From positions 1 to 15,704 of the forward strand of contig DATGYC010000037.1 in NCBI GenBank assembly GCA_035298385.1: a stretch of 15,704 bases of DNA. The letters run 5' to 3'. Position numbers and translations under genes: made by a program. Numbering within the stretch: the stretch's first letter is position 1; every line of letters begins with the position of its first letter. Below, in pieces: positions 6,205 through 15,097 of this stretch. The DNA is from DATGYC01 sp035298385. GTDB lineage: Bacteria; Bacillota; Sulfobacillia; Symbiobacteriales; Symbiobacteriaceae. The notes beneath the pieces are model-generated. The model was not told the DNA's origin, made no database searches, and saw only the letters and a list, made by a program, of their open reading frames with translations.

Positions 6205-8001
6205 ATGCGTCGATCGCGTCTCATGCCCCTGCTCCTGGCTCTCTCTCTGCTCGTGCCGACCGGTATCGCCGCCAAGCAACCGGAGAAGATGGACATCTCA
6301 AGTACCTATGTGATCCATGGAGTGAGTACCCAGCAGCAGCGCTCCGCCATTGCCAACACCGGTGCCGCCCTCGAACAGATCAGTTCAGATTTCGTGACCG
6401 TCGTCGCGACCGGCGCTGAGGTGAAGGATCTGCAGAAGCTTGGATTTGCCCCCGAGGCGCTTCTAGTCGCGGAGGACTTCCCCACCGCCGACTCCGCCTA
6501 CCACAACTACAGCGAGATGGTCAGCGAGATCCAATCCGTCGCCACCGCCAAGCCAGCGATCACCTCGCTCTTCTCGATCGGCAAGTCCTATGAGAACCGC
6601 GACCTCTGGGCGATGAAGATCAGCGACAACGTCGGGACGGACGAGAACGAGCCCGAGGTCCTCTTCGTCGGTCTCCATCACGCCCGCGAGCACCTGACGG
6701 TTGAGCAGGCGCTCTACACCATGCACCTCTTCGTCGACAACTACGGGACCGATTCCCGCATCACCAACATCGTCAACAGCCGCGAGATCTACATCGTCTT
6801 CAACCTGAACCCAGATGGCGGTGAGTATGACATCGCGACCGGCTCCTACCGCTCCTGGCGGAAGAACCGGCAGCCGAACAGCGGCTCGTCGTACGTCGGG
6901 ACCGACCTGAATCGGAACTACGGCTACAAGTGGGGCTGTTGCGGTGGCTCGAGCAGCTCGACCTCGTCTGAGACCTACCGGGGCGCCGCCGCCTTCTCCG
7001 CCCCGGAGACCGCCCGCCTGCGTGACTTCATCAACGGCCGGGTGATCGGCGGTGCGCAGCAGATCAAGACGGCGATCACCTTCCATACCTACTCGGAACT
7101 GATTCTCTGGCCCTACGGCTACACCACTACGGACGTCCCGTCCGACATGACGCTGGATGATCACAACGTCTTCGTCGCCATGGGCCAAACGATGGCCGGG
7201 CAGAACGGCTACACGCCCCAGCAGGCCAGCGACCTCTACATCACCGATGGCGACCTGACCGACTGGGCCTACGGCACGCACAAGATCTTCGCCTATACGT
7301 TTGAGATGTACCCGACCTCCTCCAGCCCTGGCTTCTACCCGGCGGACGAGCAGATCGGGCCGCAGACGAGCCGGAACCGGGAGCCGATCCTCTATATCGC
7401 CGAGCAGGCGGACTGCCCGTACCGCTCGATCGGCAAGGACTCGACCTACTGCGGTGCGACTGGCACGACGGTCTGGTCGGACGACTTTGAGACCGACAAG
7501 GGCTGGACGGTCAACCCGAGTGCGACGGATACCGCCACCCTGGGTATGTGGCAGCGCGGGAACCCCGAGGATACGAACTCCTCGGGCGCTAAGCAGCTCG
7601 GCACCACGGTCAACGGCTCGTATGACCTAGTAACAGGAGCTCTCGCCGGGGTCGGGGCTGGCGACTACGACGTGGACGGCGGAGTCACATCCGTCCGCTC
7701 ACCAGCGATCACCCTGCCTTCGACCGGGACGCTGACGCTCTCCTTCTCCTACTACCTGGCCCACGGGACGAACTCCTCAAGCGCCGATTATCTGCAGGTC
7801 AAGGTAGTCGGCTCGTCGACGGTGACGGCCTTCCAAGAGGTGGGCGGGACCGAGAATGATGATGCGGCCTGGGCTGTTGCGACCTACAATCTGAGCGCCT
7901 TTGCGGGCCAGACAGTCCGGATCCTGGTCGAGGCGGCGGATGCCTCAACGGCCTCGCTGGTCGAAGCGGCGATCGACAACGTCAAGATCGTGCAACAATA
8001 A
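6205..8001 (+). CDS. Secreted M14 zinc carboxypeptidase with C-terminal beta domain
   Basis: This enzyme should remove C-terminal residues from peptides outside the cell. The 598-residue precursor starts with a signal peptide (RR, then a hydrophobic core ending near GIAAK, residues 1 to about 20). A propeptide-like region follows, to about 110. The M14 catalytic domain covers about 110-410. Zinc ligands are His159 and Glu162 in HHARE and His294 in TFHTYS. Arg237 lies in TDLNRNY, and the catalytic base is Glu367 in YTFEMYP. A KWGCCGG segment with adjacent cysteines is typical of bacterial carboxypeptidase T-like enzymes. Residues about 425-598 form a beta-rich domain of the kind found behind many secreted peptidases, probably for binding or attachment. 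ATG at 6205 is favoured over GTG at 6187 because GGGGTGA stands just before it. It is the only long plus-strand gene and has its own terminator. Confidence 0.95.
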   Translation: MRRSRLMPLLLALSLLVPTGIAAKQPEKMDISSTYVIHGVSTQQQRSAIANTGAALEQISSDFVTVVATGAEVKDLQKLGFAPEALLVAEDFPTADSAYHNYSEMVSEIQSVATAKPAITSLFSIGKSYENRDLWAMKISDNVGTDENEPEVLFVGLHHAREHLTVEQALYTMHLFVDNYGTDSRITNIVNSREIYIVFNLNPDGGEYDIATGSYRSWRKNRQPNSGSSYVGTDLNRNYGYKWGCCGGSSSSTSSETYRGAAAFSAPETARLRDFINGRVIGGAQQIKTAITFHTYSELILWPYGYTTTDVPSDMTLDDHNVFVAMGQTMAGQNGYTPQQASDLYITDGDLTDWAYGTHKIFAYTFEMYPTSSSPGFYPADEQIGPQTSRNREPILYIAEQADCPYRSIGKDSTYCGATGTTVWSDDFETDKGWTVNPSATDTATLGMWQRGNPEDTNSSGAKQLGTTVNGSYDLVTGALAGVGAGDYDVDGGVTSVRSPAITLPSTGTLTLSFSYYLAHGTNSSSADYLQVKVVGSSTVTAFQEVGGTENDDAAWAVATYNLSAFAGQTVRILVEAADASTASLVEAAIDNVKIVQQ

Positions 8002-8009
8002 CGCAGAGA

Positions 8010-8046
8010 CCGGAGCAGGGCGTTGACCCTGCTCCGGCTTTTTCTT
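8010..8046 (+). terminator. Rho-independent terminator of the carboxypeptidase gene
   Basis: CCGGAGCAGGG (8010-8020) pairs perfectly with CCCTGCTCCGG (8027-8037) around a 6-base loop, followed by CTTTTTCTT. It begins eight bases after the TAA stop. It also lies just after the stop of the convergent YeiH-type gene and may act on that transcript as well, though no U-run follows on that strand. Confidence 0.93.
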
Positions 8047-9145
8047 AGAGTTGGCCCGTCAGCCGCTGGAGCAGGAGCGAGAGGAACGCGACGAGGAGCC
8101 AGAGGATGCCGCCCAGCAGGAGCGGCTTGGGGCCGGTCTTGCGGAGCCCCTTCAGGTCGGCGGAGAGACCGACCGCTGCTAGGGCGACGACGATCAGGAA
8201 CTTGGCCAACTTCGGCAGCCACGTGGTCAAGAGCGCCGGCACCAGGCCGGTCGAGACGAGCAGGGAGGCGGCCACAAAGCCAAGGATGAACCCGGGAACC
8301 ACCTTGGTGATTCGGCGCCAGGAGTTGACCTGGCTGGTAGCTGGCGCCATCGGGGCGCCCGCATGACCAGCGGTGCCTGTCTGACCGACGGCCAGACCAA
8401 GGGCGGTAGACGTGGCGGCCACAGCCCGGCGGCGCTGCAACCAGGCAAAGAGCAGCGAGACGGGCACGATCATCAGCGCTCGCGAGAGCTTCACCACCGT
8501 GGCGTACTCGCCTGCCTCCTTGCCGTAGGCGTAGGCGGCGGCGACGACCGAGGAGGTATCGTTGATCGCCGTTCCAGCCCAAAGGCCGAAGCTGTGCATG
8601 CTCAGCCCGAGCAGATGACCGAGCACCGGGAAGAGCAGGACCGCTGTCAGGTTGTAGAGGAAGATCGTTGAGATTCCGTAGGCCAGATCCCCCTCCTCCG
8701 CCTCCACAACCGGGGCGACGGCAGCGATTGCCGAGGCACCGCAGATCGCCGTGCCGGCGCCGATCAGGGCGGTCAGGTTCCGGGAGATGCCCATCCGGGG
8801 GCCGATCAGGAAGGCGGCACCGAGGCAGACCACCAGGGTCCCGATCATCACCACGAAGGATTCGGCACCGGTCCGCCAGACCTGGGCGAAGGAGAGGCCG
8901 AAGCCCATCAGGACGATGGCGATCTGCAGGACCGCCTTGGCGGTCCACTTCAGGCCGGGCTTGAGCCGGGCGCTAGGCGCCCGCCAGGCAGAGAGGCCAA
9001 CGCCGGTCACGATCGCCAGCACAGGGGCGCCGATGACGGGGAGAGCCTCGCCGACCAGCCAGGCGAAGACGGCGACGGCAAGGGCCAGGAGGGCGCCCGG
9101 GATCCGCTCCAGGCGCGGAGCAGGCCGGGAGGCGAGCGAAGACAT
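8045..9145 (-). CDS. YeiH-family (PSE/UPF0324) inner membrane permease
   Basis: This 366-residue polytopic membrane protein belongs to the YeiH family, annotated as putative sulfate or anion exporters. The substrate is generally unproven. It shows about ten hydrophobic segments and family motifs: LIGAGTAICGASAIAA near residue 127, GLWAGTAINDTSSVVAA near 187, and VKLSRALMIVPVSL near 218. An unusual Ala/Gly/Thr-rich hydrophilic loop (about 240-272) breaks the transporter between these core helices and the last ones. The start is supported by GAGGAGG eight bases before ATG. It follows the MFS gene by 51 bp on the same strand without a visible terminator, so the two may be co-transcribed. Confidence 0.9.
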   Translation of the reverse strand: MSSLASRPAPRLERIPGALLALAVAVFAWLVGEALPVIGAPVLAIVTGVGLSAWRAPSARLKPGLKWTAKAVLQIAIVLMGFGLSFAQVWRTGAESFVVMIGTLVVCLGAAFLIGPRMGISRNLTALIGAGTAICGASAIAAVAPVVEAEEGDLAYGISTIFLYNLTAVLLFPVLGHLLGLSMHSFGLWAGTAINDTSSVVAAAYAYGKEAGEYATVVKLSRALMIVPVSLLFAWLQRRRAVAATSTALGLAVGQTGTAGHAGAPMAPATSQVNSWRRITKVVPGFILGFVAASLLVSTGLVPALLTTWLPKLAKFLIVVALAAVGLSADLKGLRKTGPKPLLLGGILWLLVAFLSLLLQRLTGQL

Positions 9146-9196
9146 GGCGACAGCCTCCTCAGGTAAGGTCGGCAGATCCTAGGACAATGAGACTGG

Positions 9197-10438
9197 TTAC
9201 CTGGCCCCAGTAGTAGCGGGCTTGGCCCCAGGCGCTCCCGGCTCCCAATGGGTCAGCCCTGGCCGCAGGAGCATCACCGCTGCGGCCAAGAGCAGCGCTA
9301 GGCCGTTCGCCCGGATCGCCCAGGGCGCCCCGGCCGCCTCAGCCATCGCGCCGACCCAGAGGTTGGAGAGCGGCTGCAGGCCGAAGGAGACCATCAGGTA
9401 GAGCGAAAGGAGCCGGGCCCGCATCTCGTTCGGGGCCAGGACCTGAAGCAGTCCGTTGTTCGTCGTCAGGATGATCGGTGGGCACATGCCCGCCATGAAG
9501 TAGACCGCCAGGGCGAGCGCCGAGGTCTGCATGACCGAGAAGAGCATAACCAGCGCACCTGCGATGCCGAGGACGGTCACTAGCATCAGCCCGGTTCGGC
9601 GAAGCCGTTGCGCCCACGGGACGATGACGATCACAGCGAGTAGGGCACCGGCGCCCGAGGCGCCCATCAGGGTGCCGTAGAGATCGACCCCACCGTGCAG
9701 GGTCCGCTCGGCGAAGGATGGCAGGATCTGGCTGACCGAGAAGATAAAGAAGGTGACGAGGCCGGTCAAGATCATCAAGTCCTGGATTCGCCGGTGGCTA
9801 CGGACGAAGGAGAGCCCCTCACGGAAGCCACCGCTGGTGGCGCCGGGCGCCCGAGCCCCCTGGGTCGCCTTGACGGCCAGGATCGAGGCGATAACGGCCA
9901 CAAAGGAGAGTGCGTTGATCCCAAAGGCCGTTGCAGCGCCCAACTTGGCGACAACCAAGCCAGCCAACGTCGGCCCAAGGACCCGGCTGACCTGGACGAT
10001 CATGCCATTAACGACAACCGCCTTGCGGATCATGTCACGCCCAGCCATGTCGCCGATGAAGGCCTGAGCGGCGGGCAAGTCGAGGGCGCTGACGGTGCCT
10101 AGGGTCATGGCAAGGGCGTAGACATGCCAGAGTTGGACGGTATCCGTCCAGACCAAGCCCGCCAAGACAACGGCCAGGAGCATGGCGATCGACTGGGTGT
10201 AGACGAGGATCTTGCGGCGATCCCACCGATCGGCCAGGGTGCCAGCGATCGGCCCGAGGAGCAGGTAAGGGATCGTGCCCATCATGCCGACAGTACCCAG
10301 GGCGGCCTCGGAGCCGGTCAGCTTCCAGACGACCCAGGACTGTGCCGTCACCTGCATCCAGGTTCCGATCAGGGAGACGGCCTGACCGCTTAGATACGTG
10401 CGTAGGTTTCGGTTCTTTAGGGGCTCAAAAGTCTCCAT
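9197..10438 (-). CDS. MFS efflux transporter
   Basis: This 413-residue protein is a 12-helix major facilitator of the EntS-like (DHA3-type) drug or siderophore exporter group. Motif A is present after helix 2 as GPIAGTLADRWDRRK. The N-terminus NRNLRTYLSGQAVSLIGTWMQ is typical of this group. The cargo cannot be deduced. The open frame extends to a TTG at 10513, but the ATG at 10438 matches the family start, with only a weak upstream GAAGAG. A possible promoter lies at 10491-10519. The YeiH-type gene follows 51 bp downstream. The upstream neighbour groEL is separated by several hairpins. Confidence 0.9.
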   Translation of the reverse strand: METFEPLKNRNLRTYLSGQAVSLIGTWMQVTAQSWVVWKLTGSEAALGTVGMMGTIPYLLLGPIAGTLADRWDRRKILVYTQSIAMLLAVVLAGLVWTDTVQLWHVYALAMTLGTVSALDLPAAQAFIGDMAGRDMIRKAVVVNGMIVQVSRVLGPTLAGLVVAKLGAATAFGINALSFVAVIASILAVKATQGARAPGATSGGFREGLSFVRSHRRIQDLMILTGLVTFFIFSVSQILPSFAERTLHGGVDLYGTLMGASGAGALLAVIVIVPWAQRLRRTGLMLVTVLGIAGALVMLFSVMQTSALALAVYFMAGMCPPIILTTNNGLLQVLAPNEMRARLLSLYLMVSFGLQPLSNLWVGAMAEAAGAPWAIRANGLALLLAAAVMLLRPGLTHWEPGAPGAKPATTGAR

Positions 10439-10490
10439 GAATGCGCTCTTCAGGCGGGTTCCCCCCAGGTTCTCTAGCTCTATGTTGTTT

Positions 10491-10519
10491 AGTGTACCGA
10501 AACATATAAGCAAATACCA
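10491..10519 (-). promoter_or_regulatory. Candidate promoter of the MFS gene
   Basis: On the minus strand TGGTAT (plus 10514-10519) stands 17 bases from TACACT (plus 10491-10496), about 55 bases before the ATG at 10438, in a short AT-rich stretch. The -35-like hexamer and spacing equal those at the GGDEF gene (2178-2206). The hexamers match the usual consensus only partly. Confidence 0.3.
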
Positions 10520-10539
10520 CTGGGAAGTTGCGCAGAATT

Positions 10540-10575
10540 GGGCGCCCTCACCTGCGGGAGAGGGCGCCCTCTCCC
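10540..10575. repeat. GGGCGCCC palindrome pair
   Basis: Positions 10556-10575 are a perfect 20-bp palindrome centred on GGGCGCCC. A second copy of the core at 10540-10549 can pair with 10560-10569 to make a 10-bp stem with a 10-base loop. It lies between the MFS promoter region and the groEL terminators. No U-run follows on either strand, so its role is unclear. Confidence 0.6.
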
Positions 10576-10589
10576 TGTAAACACGAAGA

Positions 10590-10646
10590 GAGCCCCTGGG
10601 GCGTTCCCAGGGGCTCCCTTTCAGATCAGGCCTAGGGCCTGGTCTG
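10590..10646 (-). terminator. Tandem hairpins after groEL
   Basis: Two stem-loops follow the groEL stop on the minus strand. The first pairs 10636-10646 with 10622-10632: 11 bp with one G-T pair and loop TAG. The second pairs 10606-10616 with 10590-10600: 11 bp with a 5-base loop, followed by the weakly U-rich TCTTCGTGTTTA. Together they probably end the groESL transcript, though neither has a strong U-tract. Confidence 0.6.
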
Positions 10647-10651
10647 ACTGA

Positions 10652-12295
<1,644 letters not shown>

Positions 12296-12319
12296 ACCTT
12301 AAGTACCTCCCCTTAGAGT

Positions 12320-12613
12320 TTAGCCCTGAACGACCGCGAGGACGTCGCGCTCGCCGTCGAGGATGATGAACTCCTCGCCATCGATCTTGATCTCGGTGCC
12401 GGCGTACTTCGAGAAGATAACGGTGTCGCCTTCCTTCATCTCCAGGGCGATCTTGGCACCGTGCTCGTTGACGCGGCCGGTACCGACGGCGACGACCTTG
12501 CCCTGCTGGGGCTTCTCCTTGGCGGTGTCGGGAAGCAGGATGCCGCTCTTGGTGCGCTCCTCCTTCTCGAGAGCCTTGATGACCACCCGGGAACCCAACG
12601 GCTTGATGTTCAT
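12320..12613 (-). CDS. groES: Co-chaperonin GroES (Hsp10)
   Basis: GroES is the heptameric lid of the GroEL chamber. The 97-residue protein begins MNIKPLGSRVVIK, contains the mobile loop around KSGILLPDTAKEKPQQG, and ends with the usual beta strands, all at standard length. The open frame continues upstream to 12652, but the ATG at 12613 matches the family start and has AGGAGGG about 12 bases before it. The longer frame would run into the CIRCE element. It is the first gene of the groESL operon. Confidence 0.98.
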   Translation of the reverse strand: MNIKPLGSRVVIKALEKEERTKSGILLPDTAKEKPQQGKVVAVGTGRVNEHGAKIALEMKEGDTVIFSKYAGTEIKIDGEEFIILDGERDVLAVVQG

Positions 12614-12645
12614 CGTACTTTCGGTCCCTCCTAGCATGATTGTTG

Positions 12646-12672
12646 TTAGCACTCGGTATTGGTGAGTGCTAA
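12646..12672 (-). promoter_or_regulatory. CIRCE operator (HrcA binding site)
   Basis: TTAGCACTC, nine bases, GAGTGCTAA: a perfect match to the CIRCE consensus, the binding site of heat-shock repressor HrcA. It sits just downstream of the predicted transcription start and 33 bases before the groES ATG, so HrcA would block groESL transcription at normal temperature. hrcA itself is not in the window. Confidence 0.98.
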
Positions 12673-12684
12673 CGCTCGATCTCT

Positions 12685-12713
12685 ATGATAAGAAAGGGGC
12701 ACTTACCAGTCAA
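12685..12713 (-). promoter_or_regulatory. Vegetative promoter of groESL
   Basis: On the minus strand TTGACT (plus 12708-12713) is separated by 17 bases from TATCAT (plus 12685-12690), a near-consensus housekeeping sigma promoter. The expected start, about seven bases after the -10, falls just before the CIRCE element, the usual arrangement. Confidence 0.88.
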
Positions 12714-12785
12714 GACCCCCCCGCCCAAGTTTTTGATGGTTCGGTGGGCGTGATTGGCAGGGTGGACCGGGATAGTATGGCAGAA

Positions 12786-12814
12786 GGGCGCCCCGCTCAT
12801 ACAGCAGGGCGCCC
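12786..12814 (-). terminator. Paired GGGCGCCC palindromes after the ferritin gene
   Basis: Two copies of GGGCGCCC at 12786-12793 and 12807-12814, each extended to GGGCGCCCC, can pair with each other across a 13-base loop. They begin 18 bases after the ferritin stop on the minus strand, followed by TTCTGCC. It may be an intrinsic terminator with a poor U-tract. Confidence 0.4.
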
Positions 12815-12831
12815 CAGCCGCTTGTAGATAC

Positions 12832-13392
12832 TCAGAACGGTTCTTCCGAGAGTTGCTTTCGGCTTCGTCCGCTACGGCGGTCCCTACTGTGTCTCGTGCG
12901 GCTCCAGTGGCGATGGCCCAGTTCGCGATCGAGGAGTAGGATGCCAGCCGGGTCCATGCCCCCCACCTGCATCCGCCCAAGGATCACCTTGGCCACCGCG
13001 ACGACTTCGGTCTGCTCGCGGATAAAGTCCTCAAGGAAGGTCGAGGTCTGAAAGTCCCCCGCCTCAAAGGCGTTCGCATAGGCCTGCTCATAGGCATTCG
13101 TCACGCCCTCTTCATGCACATAGACTCGTTGGTACACCTCCACCGGGGTACCAAAGGTGGTCGGCTGTGCGGGAACGGCCCTGATCTCTACGGTCCCGTC
13201 GCGATCGTTCAGATAGACGACCAGCCGGTGAGCATTACGAACCTTCTCCTGCGACTGCACCACACTCCAGCGCTCGAGCCCGATCAGGCTCAAGCGGTGG
13301 AAGTAGCTGGAGAGCGCCAGGTACAGATGGGACGAGGTAAGCTCCATCTGGATCAGTTGGTTCATCAACTCTTGGATCCGCTCACTGACCAT
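12832..13392 (-). CDS. ftnA: Ferritin-like iron storage protein with altered ferroxidase site
   Basis: The 186-residue protein is a four-helix bundle ferritin, normally a 24-subunit iron store. It aligns without gaps to FtnA-type ferritins from MVSERIQELMNQ to LDRELGHR (residues 1-161). Expected diiron ligands are Glu17, Glu50, His53, Glu94, Gln127 and Glu130. Here Glu17, Glu94 and Gln127 are kept, but 50 is Lys, 53 is Asn and 130 is Val. Tyr24, Glu49, Glu126 and Glu129 remain. Beyond residue 161 there is a 25-residue extension with seven Arg and one Lys, absent from typical ferritins. The ATG at 13392 follows GGGAGGGAGAG by six bases; the open frame upstream to 13500 has no support and runs through a large hairpin. 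Overall the fold assignment is firm. Loss of normal iron oxidation is inferred. Confidence 0.93.
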   Translation of the reverse strand: MVSERIQELMNQLIQMELTSSHLYLALSSYFHRLSLIGLERWSVVQSQEKVRNAHRLVVYLNDRDGTVEIRAVPAQPTTFGTPVEVYQRVYVHEEGVTNAYEQAYANAFEAGDFQTSTFLEDFIREQTEVVAVAKVILGRMQVGGMDPAGILLLDRELGHRHWSRTRHSRDRRSGRSRKQLSEEPF

Positions 13393-13456
13393 CGTCGACT
13401 CTCCCTCCCCGCTGACCGAACCCCACGAGAGCCTATGCCCGGGGCGTGCACATGAT

Positions 13457-13494
13457 GAGGGGGCGCCCCGCCTGAATTGGCGGGGCGCCCCCTC
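13457..13494 (-). terminator. 16-bp GC hairpin between the unknown gene and ferritin
   Basis: 13457-13472 pairs perfectly with 13479-13494 around loop TGAATT, and each arm contains one GGGCGCCC. It starts directly after the stop codon of the minus-strand gene at 13497 and ends about 65 bases before the ferritin ATG. No U-run follows (CATCATG), so it may be a terminator, a transcript-stabilising stem or a partial barrier that lowers ferritin expression by read-through. Confidence 0.55.
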
Positions 13495-13496
13495 TC

Positions 13497-14261
13497 TCAT
13501 AGCCGCATCACCGAACCGCTCAGGCTCTGAGCCGCCTTCTCCGTACCGTCCAGGTGGTGGACAACACAGGTGACGTTCATCTTGTTGTTGTCCGCCATGC
13601 TGAGCAGCCAGTCCTCCCGCTTGTTGGCATAGTGCTGCTGCCAGCGGAAGACCGCCTTGTGCGGCGCCATCGTCCAGTCGATCTGGGCGTTACTCGGCAT
13701 CCGCCCGTTGATCTCCTGGAAGACCTTCAGCCGGTAGATGCCCTGCTGGGCCGGCCGAATCTGAATCGCCATCTTTTCACTGTTGCTGGCCCACTTGCCT
13801 TCGTACATGCCGGACCAGGCGTAGTTCATCTGGCCGACCCGGCGGTCTTGCAGGCAATCATAGGCCACCTTGACCGGATCAAGCTCCGGATGGTGGACCG
13901 TGACCAGGAGGACGTCAGCGAAGGAGAGCTTGTGCCAGGGTGTGGGACAGGTCACCTCCACCGAACTGCGGGCGCCAATGTTAGCCAGATTCCCGTAGCC
14001 GATGATCCGGCGGTTCTCTGCCGTCACGGCCAGACCAGCCTGAATCGAGGCGAACTCGGTCTGTACCCCCTGCACCTCACGAGTGCCCATGTTCCAGATG
14101 GTTACCTTGGGCCGTCCGTCGGTCCCCACCGACAGGTCCGGCGTAGTGAATGGGCCGGTCATCGGCCGACTCCCCTGGTCGGTCGGGCCGGACTTGATCA
14201 CCAGGAAGCACTCGCGCATGGCTCGCTCACTGGCTCTGCGGATCATCGGATTCACACCCAT
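13497..14261 (-). CDS. Conserved-looking protein of unknown function, beta-rich
   Basis: I do not recognise this 254-residue protein. It has no signal peptide or membrane segment. Residues about 41-109 start with PDLSV, contain W-N-x-G-T, and end with VEVTCPTPW. This vaguely resembles CARDB or other Ig-like beta-sandwich domains. The rest (about 110-250) also looks beta-rich, with many aromatic residues (NYAWSGMYEGKW, FRWQQHY). Codon use fits the neighbours. A run of G lies right against the ATG at 14261 (AGGGGGGA-ATG); the GTG two codons later, at 14255, is better spaced and may be the real start. It has a hairpin after its stop, and the dgk-dck terminator lies upstream, so it is probably its own unit or is co-transcribed with ferritin. 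Confidence 0.75.
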   Translation of the reverse strand: MGVNPMIRRASERAMRECFLVIKSGPTDQGSRPMTGPFTTPDLSVGTDGRPKVTIWNMGTREVQGVQTEFASIQAGLAVTAENRRIIGYGNLANIGARSSVEVTCPTPWHKLSFADVLLVTVHHPELDPVKVAYDCLQDRRVGQMNYAWSGMYEGKWASNSEKMAIQIRPAQQGIYRLKVFQEINGRMPSNAQIDWTMAPHKAVFRWQQHYANKREDWLLSMADNNKMNVTCVVHHLDGTEKAAQSLSGSVMRL

Positions 14262-14374
14262 TCCCCCCTACGTGGTGTCACTGGGAGGAATTCGGTCTAA
14301 CTTCGCTCTAATCCTCCATTTCTGGGAGATTATTCCACGTCGCCCGGAGCCAAAGAGCTTGACCTCGCTTGACG

Positions 14375-14410
14375 AAAAAAGGCCCCTCTCCATCGCGGAT
14401 GGAGAGGGGC
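14375..14410 (-). terminator. Rho-independent terminator of the dgk-dck operon
   Basis: GCCCCTCTCCAT (14382-14393) pairs perfectly with ATGGAGAGGGGC (14399-14410) around a 5-base loop. On the minus strand it is followed by CTTTTTTCG. It lies ten bases after the stop of the kinase gene at 14420. Confidence 0.93.
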
Positions 14411-14419
14411 TCGCCTGCG

Positions 14420-15097
14420 CTAGATGGCGGCGCGCACCTTGCGACCCTCCAGGAAGGAGCGAACCTCCTGGGTAAGGTACGTGAGATGATCCGGGTGCTG
14501 GACCAGGTCGAATTGATCGACGTTGACTTCCAGGACCGGGCTGTGCGTGTACTGCTGCATGAAGAGCTCATAGCGGCGGTGCAGTTCGGCCCAGTAAGAG
14601 GCCGGTACCGCCTTCTCCGACTCCCGCCCCCGCAGGGCGATGCGGTGCAGAATCGTGTCCAGCGAGCCGGTCAGGTAGATCGCCAGATCGGGCTTGATCA
14701 GGTGATCGACCATGTTGTGGAAGAGATCGTGATAGGTAGTAAAGTCACGCTCGGACATCTTGCCGGTCTCATAGAGCGCCCGGGCGAAGATCTCGACATC
14801 CTCATAGATCGAGCGGTCCTGCATATGGTGGTGGCCGACCTGTTGGATCTCCACCACGTCCTTGAAGCGCTGACCCAGGAAGTAGATCTGCAGGTGGAAG
14901 CCCCATGCGTTCTGGTCCTGGTAGAAATCGTTCAGGTAGGGGTTGTTAGCGACCCGCTCAAAGGAGGCGTCATAACCAAGAGACTGGGAGAGGGCGCGGG
15001 TAAGGGTCGACTTACCCGAACCGACGTTGCCGATGACGGTGATGAAATGATAATCGCGCGGCTCAGGCCGAATGTGCTGATTCGAGTATCGGAACAA
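14420..15097 (-). CDS. dck: Deoxyadenosine/deoxycytidine kinase
   Basis: This cytoplasmic enzyme phosphorylates deoxycytidine or deoxyadenosine from salvage to the monophosphate. The 225-residue protein shows the P-loop GNVGSGKST at 23-31, a Glu at 47 in the position of the catalytic base, NNPYLNDFY, the HLQIYFL segment, DRSIYED at 94-100, and an Arg-rich lid (RGRESEK). These features resemble Bacillus YaaF rather than its partner YaaG. The start is TTG at 15097 with an excellent AAAGGAGG seven bases before it. It overlaps the upstream kinase gene by 35 bp, and its ribosome site lies inside that gene, so translation is likely coupled. Exact nucleoside preference is inferred from similarity. 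Confidence 0.93.
   Translation of the reverse strand: MFRYSNQHIRPEPRDYHFITVIGNVGSGKSTLTRALSQSLGYDASFERVANNPYLNDFYQDQNAWGFHLQIYFLGQRFKDVVEIQQVGHHHMQDRSIYEDVEIFARALYETGKMSERDFTTYHDLFHNMVDHLIKPDLAIYLTGSLDTILHRIALRGRESEKAVPASYWAELHRRYELFMQQYTHSPVLEVNVDQFDLVQHPDHLTYLTQEVRSFLEGRKVRAAI

Noticed and set aside
6463..7281. Minus-strand open frame inside the carboxypeptidase gene
   Set aside because: Shadow of the M14 gene, whose zinc and catalytic motifs are all in the plus frame.
7884..8948. Minus-strand 354-residue open frame overlapping the YeiH-type gene
   Set aside because: Its composition is Arg/Pro/Gly-rich without domain features. The YeiH-type frame has family motifs and a ribosome site.
8045..10438. 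YeiH permease plus MFS exporter as a new defined transport system
   Set aside because: They are adjacent and co-directional, but both are common families with no shared substrate visible in sequence.
12669..12980. Minus-strand open frame overlapping the ferritin 3' end, considered as a frameshifted continuation
   Set aside because: The ferritin core already ends normally at residue 161, and the alternative frame shows no ferritin-like sequence. It also runs through the groES promoter.
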